Assembly: GCA_013360445.1 (NCBI GenBank)
Contig: JABWBP010000055.1
Span: 1 to 54,187 of the forward strand
DNA length: 54,187 nucleotides
Reading direction: 5' to 3'
DNA from: Calditrichaceae bacterium
GTDB lineage: Bacteria; Calditrichota; Calditrichia; RBG-13-44-9; J075
The notes beneath the pieces are model-generated. The model made no database searches. It had not been told where the DNA came from and saw only the letters and a program-made list of their open reading frames with translations. Of this stretch, positions 34,405 to 43,674 are shown piece by piece. Each line of letters opens with the position of its first letter. The first letter of the stretch is position 1. The position numbers and the translations under genes were made by a program.

Positions 34405-34998
34405 ATGCGCGAACCGTTGCCCCTGGCTACTCTGCAAAATGCGGTGCTGGAATTCCTGCGCGGGCGCGATGACGCGGTGGTGTCCGGCGCCCAGGCCGTT
34501 AACGCCTACGTGGATGAGCCTCGTATGACCCGGGATATCGTTCTTTTATCCACTCGCGCCGAAGCGTTAGCAAAAGAGTTGCAGCAATACCTCAAAAACC
34601 GGTTTCACGTCGCCATACGAACCAGAAAGGTGGGAGCATCAGGCGGGTTCCGGGTTTTTCAAGTTCGAAAATCCGGCAATCGCCAGCTGGTGGACATTCG
34701 ATTTGTCGCCGCCATGCCGCCGGCGAAAAGGATTTCGCAAATATTAGTGCTGGCCCCGGAAGATTTGATTGCCAGTAAGGTGATTGCATATTTCCACCGG
34801 CGGGGGCAGCCGAAATCCGGTACAGACTGGAGAGATTTGGCGATGCTGCTGCTGGCATTTCCGGAATTCAAGCGCAATCCTGAAATTGTTTCGGAAAGAT
34901 TGGAGGCGGCGGGGGCTGATGTGGCAGTATTGAGCTTGTGGAAAGAATTAGCAAATCAGGAAATCGAACCCGGCGAAGCGGACGATAAGTTTTTCTAA
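34405..34998 (+). CDS. Nucleotidyltransferase-fold protein (AbiEii/DUF1814-like), possibly degenerate
   Basis: 197 residues from ATG 34405, preceded by AAGGAG at 6 bases; an in-frame extension upstream runs into repeat DNA and is rejected. Features of the AbiEii-type minimal nucleotidyltransferase fold are SGAQAVNAY, then TRDIVLLS in place of the usual TRDIDL, and later LVDIRFVAA, APEDLIASKVIAYFHR and DWRDLAMLL. Loss of the second Asp of the metal pair (V instead of D) may reduce activity. The family includes toxin and abortive-infection proteins, but no antitoxin gene is adjacent. Role unknown. Confidence 0.6.
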   Translation: MREPLPLATLQNAVLEFLRGRDDAVVSGAQAVNAYVDEPRMTRDIVLLSTRAEALAKELQQYLKNRFHVAIRTRKVGASGGFRVFQVRKSGNRQLVDIRFVAAMPPAKRISQILVLAPEDLIASKVIAYFHRRGQPKSGTDWRDLAMLLLAFPEFKRNPEIVSERLEAAGADVAVLSLWKELANQEIEPGEADDKFF

Positions 34999-35006
34999 AT
35001 CCCCCC

Positions 35007-35927
35007 TTACTTCAACTCCACACTATAACATTCAATAGCGGTGCCGGCGGGGATGTCGCCGACCGGCTTCTTGAGGGGACGCTGCATTACCTGGAAGGTG
35101 AATTTTTCCCGCTTGAGATCCGGGTGCTCGAACAACTCTTTGGAGACTAACACTTCATTGTCTTCCGCCATGGTTTCCAGGCGCGCCCCCACGTTGATGC
35201 TGTCCCCGTCGATGTCCATGCGATTGGTGAGGGGGTTGTAATCCACCCGCGCCTTGCCGAAGCTCATCCCGATCCGGGCGGAGATGCGCTCGATGGAGAG
35301 GTGCTGGATAAACTTGCAGGCGCAGATCAACCCTTCGTTCAGGCGATCGAAGCCTGCCACAATGGCGTCCCCCCAGGTATTCACGTACATCCCCCCGGCG
35401 TTGGGCAGCAGCAGAGAACCGACCGCCCGGAGCATTTCCACTTTCTTCTGGCGCTCGGACTCCCGCATTTGGGAAAAACCGGCCAGGTCCAAAAACATCA
35501 CCGCTAATTCTTTAATGATTTCTTTGGATTTTTTCAGCTCCATTTCGGCGTTTTTGAGCATCAACCCGGAAAGGACCTTGTTCACCCGCTCCAGTTCTTT
35601 ATTCAACATGCGCTGGTACTCGTCGCGGTTGTCGGTGGATTTGTGATTGGCAGGTAGTTCGATTTGATTGCCTTTGATCTCCGAATCCAAAATATTAAAC
35701 GCCACCCATCCGGCGGATTTTTTGATGAATTCGATCGCCTCGATCATCCCCGGCACGTCTAAATACTCATCGCTCTGGTACAAAATTTCGCCGTAGGGAT
35801 CTATGAATCGAAAAACATAGGTCTCGTTCCGCTTCTGGAACAATTCGAATTTTGCGACGATTTCGCTTCCTCCTGGCCGTTCGGCAACCTCGAATTCGAA
35901 GCCAACTTCTTGCTCAATGATCTCCAT
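35007..35927 (-). CDS. DUF1508-class III nucleotide cyclase fusion
   Basis: 306 residues from ATG 35927. Residues about 15-75 (AKFELFQKRNETYVFRF, then EILYQSDEYLD and EAIEFIKKSAGW) resemble the YegP/DUF1508 fold. A helical linker leads to a class III cyclase domain (about 140-300). Metal Asp residues are in VMFLDLAGFS and TWGDAIV, and the transition-state Asn/Arg in INVGARLE. The adenine-selecting Lys position before GD reads N (VNTWGD), so substrate choice is uncertain and activity may be altered. There is no membrane segment. A convincing -35/-10 pair lies upstream. A combination with DUF1508 is unusual to my knowledge. Confidence 0.8.
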   Translation of the reverse strand: MEIIEQEVGFEFEVAERPGGSEIVAKFELFQKRNETYVFRFIDPYGEILYQSDEYLDVPGMIEAIEFIKKSAGWVAFNILDSEIKGNQIELPANHKSTDNRDEYQRMLNKELERVNKVLSGLMLKNAEMELKKSKEIIKELAVMFLDLAGFSQMRESERQKKVEMLRAVGSLLLPNAGGMYVNTWGDAIVAGFDRLNEGLICACKFIQHLSIERISARIGMSFGKARVDYNPLTNRMDIDGDSINVGARLETMAEDNEVLVSKELFEHPDLKREKFTFQVMQRPLKKPVGDIPAGTAIECYSVELK

Positions 35928-35991
35928 TTCTTTTTCCCGCTTTAAAGTACTCAAACACAGTGTTTAATTCAAGATGCTCGAATTTATTTTA

Positions 35992-36003
35992 GGGCTTTCG
36001 CCC
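35992..36003. terminator. Small GC hairpin next to T-run
   Basis: GGGC-TTTC-GCCC followed by TTTTTATT on the plus strand has terminator form for plus-strand reading. No plus-strand gene ends nearby, so it may simply shape the 5' end of the cyclase transcript, whose predicted start is at about 36002. Confidence 0.35.
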
Positions 36004-36008
36004 TTTTT

Positions 36009-36038
36009 ATTGTACCACTGAACGCTAATGTGTTTCAA
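36009..36038 (-). promoter_or_regulatory. Sigma70-like promoter of the cyclase gene
   Basis: On the minus strand TTGAAA (36038-36033) and TACAAT (36014-36009) are separated by 18 bases. Each differs from consensus by one base. It is located about 80 bases upstream of the cyclase ATG. Confidence 0.55.
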
Positions 36039-36087
36039 TAACTCTGTACGCTCAGTCGGGTACATTATTTTTTTCTGGCTCCCTTAA

Positions 36088-36236
36088 GTCATTTGCTTCG
36101 CGGTCATTTGCGCTTGGCGCGTCATTTCGCTTCGCGGTCATTGATGGTCATTCATTGTCATTCGCTTCGCGATCAATGACTACCAATGAGAATTAATGAC
36201 CATCAAATGACCATTAATGACCGCGAAGCGAATAAC
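36088..36236. repeat. Word repeat, GGTCATT family
   Basis: Runs of TCATTTGCTTCGCGGTCATT and GATGGTCATTCATTGTCATT on the left face ATTAATGACCATCAAATGAC and ATGACCGCGAAGCGAAT on the right. It occupies most of the gene-free space 35928-36331, downstream of the P1 peptidase gene. Confidence 0.75.
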
Positions 36237-36331
36237 CACTCATATCCCCCTGCCGGTCATCATCTGCGGCCGGGCGGATTCCATGAAGCGGAAAAATCTC
36301 TCCGCAACGTTTCTGCCCCTTTTCATCCCGG

Positions 36332-37279
36332 TTAAGAATTCGCTAATTCCACCGCCCGCACAATCGCCCGGCTGACCATTTGCGCGGCAATCTCTCCCAC
36401 CAGGCTGACGTCCGCGGGCTTATCGCCGGTGCTGAGCGCAAAAACGACGTCCCCGTCGTGCATGGTGTGAGCCGGGCGGGTGGCCCGGGCGATGCCGTTC
36501 TGGGCCATCTGGGCGATTTTGTTGATCTCTTCTTTGGTGAAACGACCATCCGTGGCGACCACCGCCAGGGTGGTGTTGGTTCCCGGCTGCGGCAGGGGGT
36601 TGGCAAAACGCCCTTCCATGAAGCAGCGCAGGGAGTCTGCAAATGCCCCGCCGCCTGGCTCCCGCGCCCCGGCCACGATTTTTCCATTAGAAGGGTCGAT
36701 GACGTCCCCCAACGCATTTACCACCACCATCGCCCCCACCCGAACCCCTTTTGGTGAAACTCCTGGCGCTGCCGGAAGCGCCATCGCCGCGCTGCCGATC
36801 CCTCCCGCCATGGCGTTCTCCCGGCCTAAAATCTTCCCCACGCTGGCGCCCCTGCCGGCTCCAACCCTTCCTTCCGGCAGGCTTTTACCGGCGTTCCGGC
36901 AGGCTTCATAGCCCATTTCACTGCTGGGAAAAGCGGGGTCCCGCCCCGCTACAAGGTCGAAAATGACCGCCGCGGGAACGATCGGCACCACAATCCCGCG
37001 GGCGTTGTACCCGATGCCCCGTTCGAACAAATAGCGCATGGCCCCGTCCGCGGTGCGTAGCCCGAAGGCGCTGCCCCCGGTAAGCATGACGGCGTGAATT
37101 TGGCGGATCATATACAGCGGGCGGAGCAGATCGGTTTCCCGGGTGCCCGGCGCAGACCCGCGCACGTCCACCCCGGCGACCGCGCCGTTGCGGCAGAGAA
37201 CTACAGTGCAGCCGGTCATTTCCGTGGGATGAGTGGCATGCCCCACTTCAATGCCGGAGACGTCGGTAATTTTTAGCAT
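36332..37279 (-). CDS. P1 family (DmpA/ornithine acetyltransferase-fold) peptidase
   Basis: 315 residues. Characteristic segments are IEVGHATHPTEMTGCTVV, then VMLTGGSAFGLRTADGAMR and GAGRGASVGKI, with GTNTTLAVVATDG near residue 235. In this family the chain cleaves itself just before the nucleophile in the NTT/S motif, giving two subunits; the TNTTLAVV segment is the expected site. Relatives are aminopeptidases acting on D- or beta-amino-acid peptides. There is no signal peptide, so it is cytoplasmic. Neighbours give no clue to its substrate. Confidence 0.85.
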   Translation of the reverse strand: MLKITDVSGIEVGHATHPTEMTGCTVVLCRNGAVAGVDVRGSAPGTRETDLLRPLYMIRQIHAVMLTGGSAFGLRTADGAMRYLFERGIGYNARGIVVPIVPAAVIFDLVAGRDPAFPSSEMGYEACRNAGKSLPEGRVGAGRGASVGKILGRENAMAGGIGSAAMALPAAPGVSPKGVRVGAMVVVNALGDVIDPSNGKIVAGAREPGGGAFADSLRCFMEGRFANPLPQPGTNTTLAVVATDGRFTKEEINKIAQMAQNGIARATRPAHTMHDGDVVFALSTGDKPADVSLVGEIAAQMVSRAIVRAVELANS

Positions 37280-37295
37280 AAGGGAATTCCTTTCG

Positions 37296-37406
37296 GCGCT
37301 GGATGCTGGATGCTCGATGCTTGATGTTCGATTCTAAAGAGAGGTATAGCAAATATTCGGCAGCGAATATCTAATATCGAACATCGAGTATCAAGCATCG
37401 AGCATC
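37296..37406. repeat. Word repeat, GATGCTGGAT family, copy 2
   Basis: CTGGATGCTGGATGCTCGAT on the left and ATCGAGTATCAAGCATCGAG on the right, inverted, around a spacer of about 50 bases. It lies between the membrane-protein gene and the P1 peptidase gene. Same family as 14339-14453. Confidence 0.75.
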
Positions 37407-37412
37407 ACGTCC

Positions 37413-37823
37413 TCATTTTTCGATTCCAAAATCCCTGCGGGCCGCGGTGATCGACACCGTCAAACCGGCCATCACGTCTAACAGCGACATCATGCCAACG
37501 ATCAAAAAGGGAGCGCAGGTCAGGGGCGCCACAAAGATAAACTCCAAAAGAAATGCCAGGAACACCATCAGCGACAAAACGTGGTCAAAAATCGTGGCGT
37601 TGAGCGAGCTGGTGGATTTGAAAATTTCGAAATAGAGCAAGACGATGCCGGAGAGGATGAGCAAATCATTCACAGTGAGGGCAAAGAGCGCCCCGGTGTT
37701 CATGGTATGGGAAATGATTACCCGGTTCAACGTTTCCTGGGTCTGGGCGCCGAACACCAGGGCGATGAGATTATAAATTACCAGTATGATAAAAAGGAGC
37801 GGAATACTGGAACCGATTTTCAT
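37413..37823 (-). CDS. Small four-helix membrane protein, unknown
   Basis: 136 residues. The second of two close ATGs is chosen because GGGAGG then lies 8 bases upstream. Four hydrophobic segments at about 8-27, 46-65, 80-103 and 104-126 span nearly the entire chain, with a short charged C-terminus (ARRDFGIEK). I do not recognise the family. It follows moeA on the same strand after 60 bases and may be co-transcribed with it. Confidence 0.7.
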   Translation of the reverse strand: MKIGSSIPLLFIILVIYNLIALVFGAQTQETLNRVIISHTMNTGALFALTVNDLLILSGIVLLYFEIFKSTSSLNATIFDHVLSLMVFLAFLLEFIFVAPLTCAPFLIVGMMSLLDVMAGLTVSITAARRDFGIEK

Positions 37824-37883
37824 GGACATTACCTCCCGGCAATGGGTTGAACAACCTGGCGCGACAAACGCATTGTCAAACGT

Positions 37884-39089
37884 TTATGTAAACGGAATCA
37901 CTTCGACCGGCGTTCCGCTTTCCAGCCGGACATTCTCTTCCAAATGGATGAAGCCATCGGCCGCGGTGAGCGAGGTGAGCATGTGCGACCCCTGTCTGGC
38001 AAGCGGATAAACCAGCGGCGGTCGGCCGGGGCGGCCTTCCAGGGCGACCCGGTACAGTTGCGCCCGGTTGGCGGAGTTAAAAATAGGGGCGGCGGCCTCT
38101 CCCTCAAAGCTCTCATGGCCGAAAGGCTTCCCTTGCAGGTGCGCCAACACCGGCTGAACGTAAAAAAGGTAGCACATGTACGCCGAGACCGGGTTCCCCG
38201 GCAGCCCGAAGAACAGGCTATCACTGCGCCGGGCGAAAAAAAGGGGCTTGCCGGGCCTTTGTTTTACCCGCCAGAACAGGGTTTCGAAGCCGCCCTGCTG
38301 CGCCGCGCTCTTCACCAGGTCGTGCGGGCCGACGGAAACCCCGCCGGAAAAGAGAATGATATCTGCGACATCCGCAGCCCGGCGCACGGCTTCGAGGGTC
38401 TCATCCAGGCGGTCGCCTACCCGGGCGTTGAAGGTAACCTCTCCGCCGGATTTCTCGATCGCCGAGCGGAGCATGACGCCGTTGGAGTCGCGGATTTGCC
38501 AGGATTCCGCAGGGGCGTGGTAGGGTACCAGCTCCGTACCGGTTACGATAACCGCTACCCCCGGCCGGCGGTACACCGGCGCTTTTACGGTCCCCTGGGA
38601 AGCCAGCAGCGCCAGCCGGGGCGGGTTCAATACCGCGCCTTGCCTCAGGAGCAGCTCGCCGGCTTTGAATTCCTCGCCTTCCCGGCGCAGGTGGTTTCCC
38701 GCTCTTTCCGCTTTGAGCACCCGCAGGGCCTCGCCATCCACTTCTGTTTCCTCCAGGGGGATAACGGTATCCGCTCCCCGGCACAACATTCCCCCGGTGG
38801 AGATGCGCGCCGCCTGGCCGCTCTCCAACCTCCCGGCAAAAGGCGCTCCCGCCCGGCTCTCTCCCACGATTTTTAACTGTACCGGCGCGGAGGCGGCAAC
38901 GGTTTTCACGTCTTCCCAGCGCACCGCAAAGCCGTCCATGGCGCTGTTGGTGAAGCGCGGGGAGGGTTCCCGGGCGAGAATATCCCCGGCGAGCGCCCTC
39001 CCCGCCGCGCGGGGCAGATCGGCTTCCTCGACGCTCCGCGGCGGGAGGTGGCTGCGCACGATTTCCAGGGCTTCGTGGATGGTGATCAT
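37884..39089 (-). CDS. moeA: Molybdopterin molybdotransferase
   Basis: 401 residues from ATG 39089 (GGAGG upstream); an in-frame extension is rejected. Conserved blocks are FTNSAMDGFAVR, then ISTGGMLCRGADTVIPLEE, and the MoaB/Mog-like core with SGGVSVGPHDLVKSA and FGLPGNPVSAYMCY. MoeA inserts molybdate into adenylated molybdopterin to finish molybdenum cofactor. No other cofactor-synthesis gene or molybdoenzyme is in the window. Confidence 0.93.
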   Translation of the reverse strand: MITIHEALEIVRSHLPPRSVEEADLPRAAGRALAGDILAREPSPRFTNSAMDGFAVRWEDVKTVAASAPVQLKIVGESRAGAPFAGRLESGQAARISTGGMLCRGADTVIPLEETEVDGEALRVLKAERAGNHLRREGEEFKAGELLLRQGAVLNPPRLALLASQGTVKAPVYRRPGVAVIVTGTELVPYHAPAESWQIRDSNGVMLRSAIEKSGGEVTFNARVGDRLDETLEAVRRAADVADIILFSGGVSVGPHDLVKSAAQQGGFETLFWRVKQRPGKPLFFARRSDSLFFGLPGNPVSAYMCYLFYVQPVLAHLQGKPFGHESFEGEAAAPIFNSANRAQLYRVALEGRPGRPPLVYPLARQGSHMLTSLTAADGFIHLEENVRLESGTPVEVIPFT

Positions 39090-39216
39090 TGCCGGGCCTC
39101 CGATGGAATCTCCTGCGCGGCGGAAGATCCCCGCCGCGCGATTCAATTAACCAAAATTTGTTGAATATAGTACTCATTTTTCTCTCCCAAATCCAGCTAC
39201 GATTTCCTTTGTGCCT

Positions 39217-39258
39217 TATGCCAAAGGCATCCCTTCGGGAGTGGCAACTACTTTTCAT
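39217..39258. repeat. Paired REP-like hairpins
   Basis: TGCC-AAA-GGCA followed directly by TCCC-TTC-GGGA forms two small adjacent hairpins in the 315-base space between divergent moeA and the helicase gene. Nothing else was recognised in this space. Confidence 0.4.
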
Positions 39259-39404
39259 CAGCCACGACTTAACCACTACCCATTCTCCAAAACATAACCG
39301 CTCCCCTTTTCCCCTGTTGCAATGATAGGAGATTCGCCTTAATTTAGGGCGCTTCACCGGCAGCAGGGCTGCTTAACTGCAATTACGATTTCACGGGAAG
39401 AATT

Positions 39405-42400
39405 ATGATAAAGGTACTGATCAACGACTCCTTCAAAAAATTCCTGATCCAACAGCCCCCGGAATACCGGCGGAAAGTGCGCCAAAAATTCGAATACTTG
39501 GAAATCGGCTACTGGGAAGGGGGGCTGAAAGTCAAGAAAATCAAAAGCATCGCCAGCAACAAGGCCATCTTCGAAGCCCGCCTCGACCGCGCCAACCGGA
39601 TTCTGTTTACCATGGGCAGCGAGCCGGAAACCGGCGCTTCCGGGCCGGCGCTGCTGATCTACGTCTGGGGGATCGTTTCCCACGACGACATCAGCCGCGG
39701 CAGCAAAAACATTCCCGCAAATGTGCCCTTCCTTCAATTCAAACCCTTCCAGGAAGAGTCCCTTGCAGAAACCCTGTTAGAAGACCTGGAGCAATCCTAC
39801 CGCACCCAGGAGAGCATTACTCAAAAAGTGTTAGATGATTCCGCCACCCAGCGCTGGTATTTCCTGAACGAGGAGAACTGGAAACGCATCGAAGACTACC
39901 GCCAGGAGGATTTCGAGCTGGCCCTGTACCTCACCCCGGAGCAAGAAGATATTTTGAACAAACCCCTGCCCATGATGGTCTCCGGCACCGCCGGCAGCGG
40001 AAAAACCACCCTGGGCATTTACTACCTTTTGAAACTGCCGCTGGCCGAGAAAAAGAAGCTGTTTATCACCTATAACCAGTTTTTGAGAAACTCCGCCGCC
40101 CGGCTGTTCCACGCCCTGTTGAACGCCACTCCCTGGGCGGCGGAGATGAAGCCGCCGGATTTTTTCACCTTCAAAGAGTACTGTTTGAAAGCCGCGGAAA
40201 GTTATCACCGCCAGTTTCCGCTGGAAAAGGAAGTCGATTTCGAGCGTTTCCAGCAGTTGATCCGTCCCAACAGCCAGGCCCGCAAGTTCGATTCCCCGCT
40301 GATCTGGGAAGAAATCCGCTCCATGATCAAAGGGGCGCTGCCGCAAATCAATCTCAGCGTGTTAAAAAAAGCCCACGCTTCCCTGAAGAGCGGCCCGCTT
40401 CCCCCGGCGCTGCTGAATTCCGCGCAGCAGCAACTGTTCGCCTTCTCGCAGATGGAATCGCTGAAAAAGCTGGAAAAGTTCGTTCAGAAATACCTGCAAA
40501 CCGACCTGGTAGATTTGTCGAAACACTTCCCGGGGTACGCCGAGGAGCAAGGCGAGCGCGTGCAAATCACCCTGGAAAAAATGTTGGAAGTACTGTTGAA
40601 GGAGCGGGAGCTGACCCAGAAAAAGTACCTCTCCTACATGGATTACGAAGCCTTAGGGCGCAAAAAAGCCCCCAATTTCCCCCTCGACCGCACGATTATC
40701 TACGGGATATTCGAGTGGTACCAGGAGCAGCTCGACCGCCAGGGGCTTTGGGATGAGCTGGACCTCAGCCGGGAAGTGGCGACCCTGTTGAGCGAGCACT
40801 CCGCGGAAGCCAGCCGCTACGACGTGGTGGTCTGCGACGAGGTGCAGGATTTGGCCGACGTGCAGCACGAGCTGCTCTTTCACATCGCCCGCAGCCCGCT
40901 GGACTTGCTGCTCAGCGGCGATACCAAGCAGATCATCAACCCCAGCGGTTTCCGCTGGGAGGAGCTGAAACGGCATTTTTACGAGCGGGAATTGAAAATC
41001 CCGGACATCCATTTTCTGAACCTGAATTTCCGAAGCTCCGGGAGCATCGTGGAACTGTCGAACCTCCTCTTGGAATTGAAATCCGGCCTGTTAGGCGTTC
41101 GCGCGGAAGAGTTGATGGAAGATTGGAAATACAAGGGGCGGCCGCCGGTAGTGGTTCGCAGCGTGGGCGAGCCGGAAATGTTAGAAAACGTGCAGAGCAC
41201 CGGGGCGCGCCGCACCATCTTAGTGCGCAGCGAGGCGGAGAAGAACCGCCTGCGCAAAGCCCTGGAAACCGAGCTGGTATTTACCATCTACGAGGCCAAG
41301 GGATTGGAATTCGATACCGTGCTGCTCTGGAAATTCGCCAGCGACGCCGCCAGCACCGATGTGTGGAAGGTGATCCTGAGCTATTCCAACCGCGACATGC
41401 ACCAGGCCAAAATCCGCCACGAGATCAATCTGCTCTACGTGGCCATTACCCGGGCGCAGAAAGATTTGCTGATCTACGACGGCGAAGACCCCTCTTTCAT
41501 TTGGGACAGCGAGGCCATTCGCCCGAAAATTTACGCCACCGACGACCTGGCCTATATCGGCAAAATCTGGGAAGTGGTTTCCACCCCGGAAGAGTGGCGG
41601 GAACAGGGGGACTATTTCTTCGAGCGCGAGTTTTACCGCGCGGCGCTGGAATGCTACAAAAACGCCGGGGAAGACCGGCTGGTTTGGAAAGCGCGGGCCT
41701 ATTACGCGGAAAAAACCGGGGATTTTGCCGCCGCGGGGTCCTATTTCGAGCAGATCGGGGAGCTAAAGAAAGCCGCGTCGTTTTATGAAAAATCCGGCCA
41801 GTACGAGAAAGCCCTGCACGCCTGGAAGGAAATGCAGAACGAGGAAAACGCCCTCCGCTGCCAGTTGAAATTATTAGAGCAGAAGGGGCAATTCGAGGAA
41901 TTAGGGGAAATTTACCGGGCCCGCAAGGAGTACCGCAAGGCCGTGGAAGCGCTGGTAAAGGGCGGGATTTACGCCAAAGCGGCGCAGGTGAGCGTGAACC
42001 ATCTCAATGACCGCAAAAACGCCGCGCTCTATTACGAGCGGGCGGGAATGCACCGGGAGGCCGCGGAGCTTTACGCCAGGCTGAAACAGTGGGAGAAAGC
42101 CGCGGAGCTGTACGAAAGAGCCAGGGCGTATGAAGCGGCCATCAAATTATGGAAAAAATTGAAGCGCAAAAGCCGTTTGATTCCCCTGTACGAGCAGACC
42201 GGCAATTACGCCAGCCTGCTGGAACTTTATGAGAAGGATAAAGACTTTGACAATGGCCTGAAAATCCTGAAAAAAATGCCCGGCAAAGCGGATTTACGCA
42301 GCGAGGCCGAAACGCTATTCGAAAAACGGAAATACTTCCCGGCGCTGCTGCGCTTTTACCTGCTCAATGATCACTCCAACATCGCCGCCTGTTTTTACCG

Positions 42401-43670
42401 CCTGCGGGAATACGCCCAGGCGGCGCGGCACCACGAGTTAGCCGGGGAATATTTTGCCGCCGGGAACGCCTATCAAAAGATCAAAGACCGCCGCGCCGCC
42501 CTGGTCAATTACCTGTTATCGGAGCAGGACCGGGAGAACAATTATGCCCGCGCCCGGCGGCTGGCCTGGCGGATTCCCTACCCGGAAATCGATGCGCAAG
42601 GGCACAAACTCCTCCGGGAAAAACGCTTCGAGGCCGCGGCGTTTTGTTTTTCACACGTGTTCAACCATGTTTTGGCGGGAATTTGCTGCCTGGAAGGAAA
42701 TCTGAAGGAAAAAGCCCTGGAATACTGGAATAAAAGCGCCCATGACCTGCAAGCGCTGGAACGGATCGCCCGCTACTGCCTGCAAAATCGCCAGGAGGCC
42801 ATAGGAGCGCAATGTGTGTTGAGCCAGCCGGTTCCCCGGTATGATTACTTCTATCACGGCTTCGGTTTTCAGGCGGATATGCCCGCGGCGCTTTTGGAGA
42901 TGATGGACCGCTATTTCCAGGCCAACCCCAACCGGGAAGAGATGAAAAAATGGGCCGGCCGACTGGAAGCGTATCACCACGTGGAAGAAATCGAAGAGAA
43001 GCGCCTGCACTACCTGGAAAAGGGCGGGGATTACAATGAATATTTCACCGCCCTGAAGAATCATACCCGTTTCCGCTCCTTCTCCCTCGAACCGATAAAA
43101 AATCGCTTCCGCCGGGAATGCGAGCAGGCGCCGGAGGAAATCTCGGAAATGTCCGCTATCCGCTTCTATCTTCTGGGGCAAGAAACGGACTTCAACCGGG
43201 TGGTGCGCAGCCTGGAGTTAACGGAAGACAATTACGAGCTTTTCGCTTCCTCGGAGCGTTGGGAAGAAGCGCTCCGGATGCTCATCAGCAAAGGCCATTT
43301 CGAACAGGCGCGCTGGATTCTGATCGATAAAAAAGATTTTTTGACCCTGGCGAAACTGTTTCAGGAACGGGGAGAGATTTCCAGCGCCGCCCATTATTAC
43401 GGAGTCGCGGGGGACGAGGAGACCTCCGGCGCGCTGTTCGAAAGAACCGGCGAGTTCATCAAATCCGGGGATGCTTACTACCGGGCGTGCCGGTACCAAA
43501 AAGCGCTGGAGATGTACCAAAAATCCGGAAAAGGCAAAACCAAAATCGCCCAGACTTACGAAAGGTTAGGCGATTACGCCAAAGCGGCGCAGCTCTGGAA
43601 GGAGCTGGGAAAACCGAAAAAAGCGCAGAAATGCCTGGAAAAGCTGCAATCTCCCGGGTTGTTGAAATAA
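39405..43670 (+). CDS. RelE-like/UvrD-like SF1 helicase/TPR fusion protein
   Basis: 1421 residues in one frame. Residues 1-100 resemble the RelE/ParE toxin fold (NDSFKKFLIQQPPEYRRKVR and FEARLDRANRILFTM). Residues about 180-710 are a superfamily 1 helicase: Walker A GTAGSGKTT at 194-202, Walker B VVVCDEVQD at 474-482, GDTKQII, then YEAKGLEFDTVLL and VAITRAQKDL. From about 730 to the end are some 20 degenerate TPR-like helix pairs (YYAEKTGDFAAAGSYFEQIG, SFYEKSGQYEKALHAW). There is no nuclease domain. Animal TRANK1 also couples an SF1 helicase to repeats. Role unknown; RNA or DNA surveillance, or defence, is inference. The gene stands alone. Confidence 0.85.
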   Translation: MIKVLINDSFKKFLIQQPPEYRRKVRQKFEYLEIGYWEGGLKVKKIKSIASNKAIFEARLDRANRILFTMGSEPETGASGPALLIYVWGIVSHDDISRGSKNIPANVPFLQFKPFQEESLAETLLEDLEQSYRTQESITQKVLDDSATQRWYFLNEENWKRIEDYRQEDFELALYLTPEQEDILNKPLPMMVSGTAGSGKTTLGIYYLLKLPLAEKKKLFITYNQFLRNSAARLFHALLNATPWAAEMKPPDFFTFKEYCLKAAESYHRQFPLEKEVDFERFQQLIRPNSQARKFDSPLIWEEIRSMIKGALPQINLSVLKKAHASLKSGPLPPALLNSAQQQLFAFSQMESLKKLEKFVQKYLQTDLVDLSKHFPGYAEEQGERVQITLEKMLEVLLKERELTQKKYLSYMDYEALGRKKAPNFPLDRTIIYGIFEWYQEQLDRQGLWDELDLSREVATLLSEHSAEASRYDVVVCDEVQDLADVQHELLFHIARSPLDLLLSGDTKQIINPSGFRWEELKRHFYERELKIPDIHFLNLNFRSSGSIVELSNLLLELKSGLLGVRAEELMEDWKYKGRPPVVVRSVGEPEMLENVQSTGARRTILVRSEAEKNRLRKALETELVFTIYEAKGLEFDTVLLWKFASDAASTDVWKVILSYSNRDMHQAKIRHEINLLYVAITRAQKDLLIYDGEDPSFIWDSEAIRPKIYATDDLAYIGKIWEVVSTPEEWREQGDYFFEREFYRAALECYKNAGEDRLVWKARAYYAEKTGDFAAAGSYFEQIGELKKAASFYEKSGQYEKALHAWKEMQNEENALRCQLKLLEQKGQFEELGEIYRARKEYRKAVEALVKGGIYAKAAQVSVNHLNDRKNAALYYERAGMHREAAELYARLKQWEKAAELYERARAYEAAIKLWKKLKRKSRLIPLYEQTGNYASLLELYEKDKDFDNGLKILKKMPGKADLRSEAETLFEKRKYFPALLRFYLLNDHSNIAACFYRLREYAQAARHHELAGEYFAAGNAYQKIKDRRAALVNYLLSEQDRENNYARARRLAWRIPYPEIDAQGHKLLREKRFEAAAFCFSHVFNHVLAGICCLEGNLKEKALEYWNKSAHDLQALERIARYCLQNRQEAIGAQCVLSQPVPRYDYFYHGFGFQADMPAALLEMMDRYFQANPNREEMKKWAGRLEAYHHVEEIEEKRLHYLEKGGDYNEYFTALKNHTRFRSFSLEPIKNRFRRECEQAPEEISEMSAIRFYLLGQETDFNRVVRSLELTEDNYELFASSERWEEALRMLISKGHFEQARWILIDKKDFLTLAKLFQERGEISSAAHYYGVAGDEETSGALFERTGEFIKSGDAYYRACRYQKALEMYQKSGKGKTKIAQTYERLGDYAKAAQLWKELGKPKKAQKCLEKLQSPGLLK

Positions 43671-43674
43671 AAAC

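Noticed and set aside
36332-39089. Functional link between the P1 peptidase, the small membrane protein and moeA
   Set aside because: They are co-oriented, but repeat DNA separates them and no shared pathway is known.
39405-39704. Stand-alone RelE/ParE toxin gene
   Set aside because: The frame continues without stop into the helicase; no antitoxin gene lies upstream.
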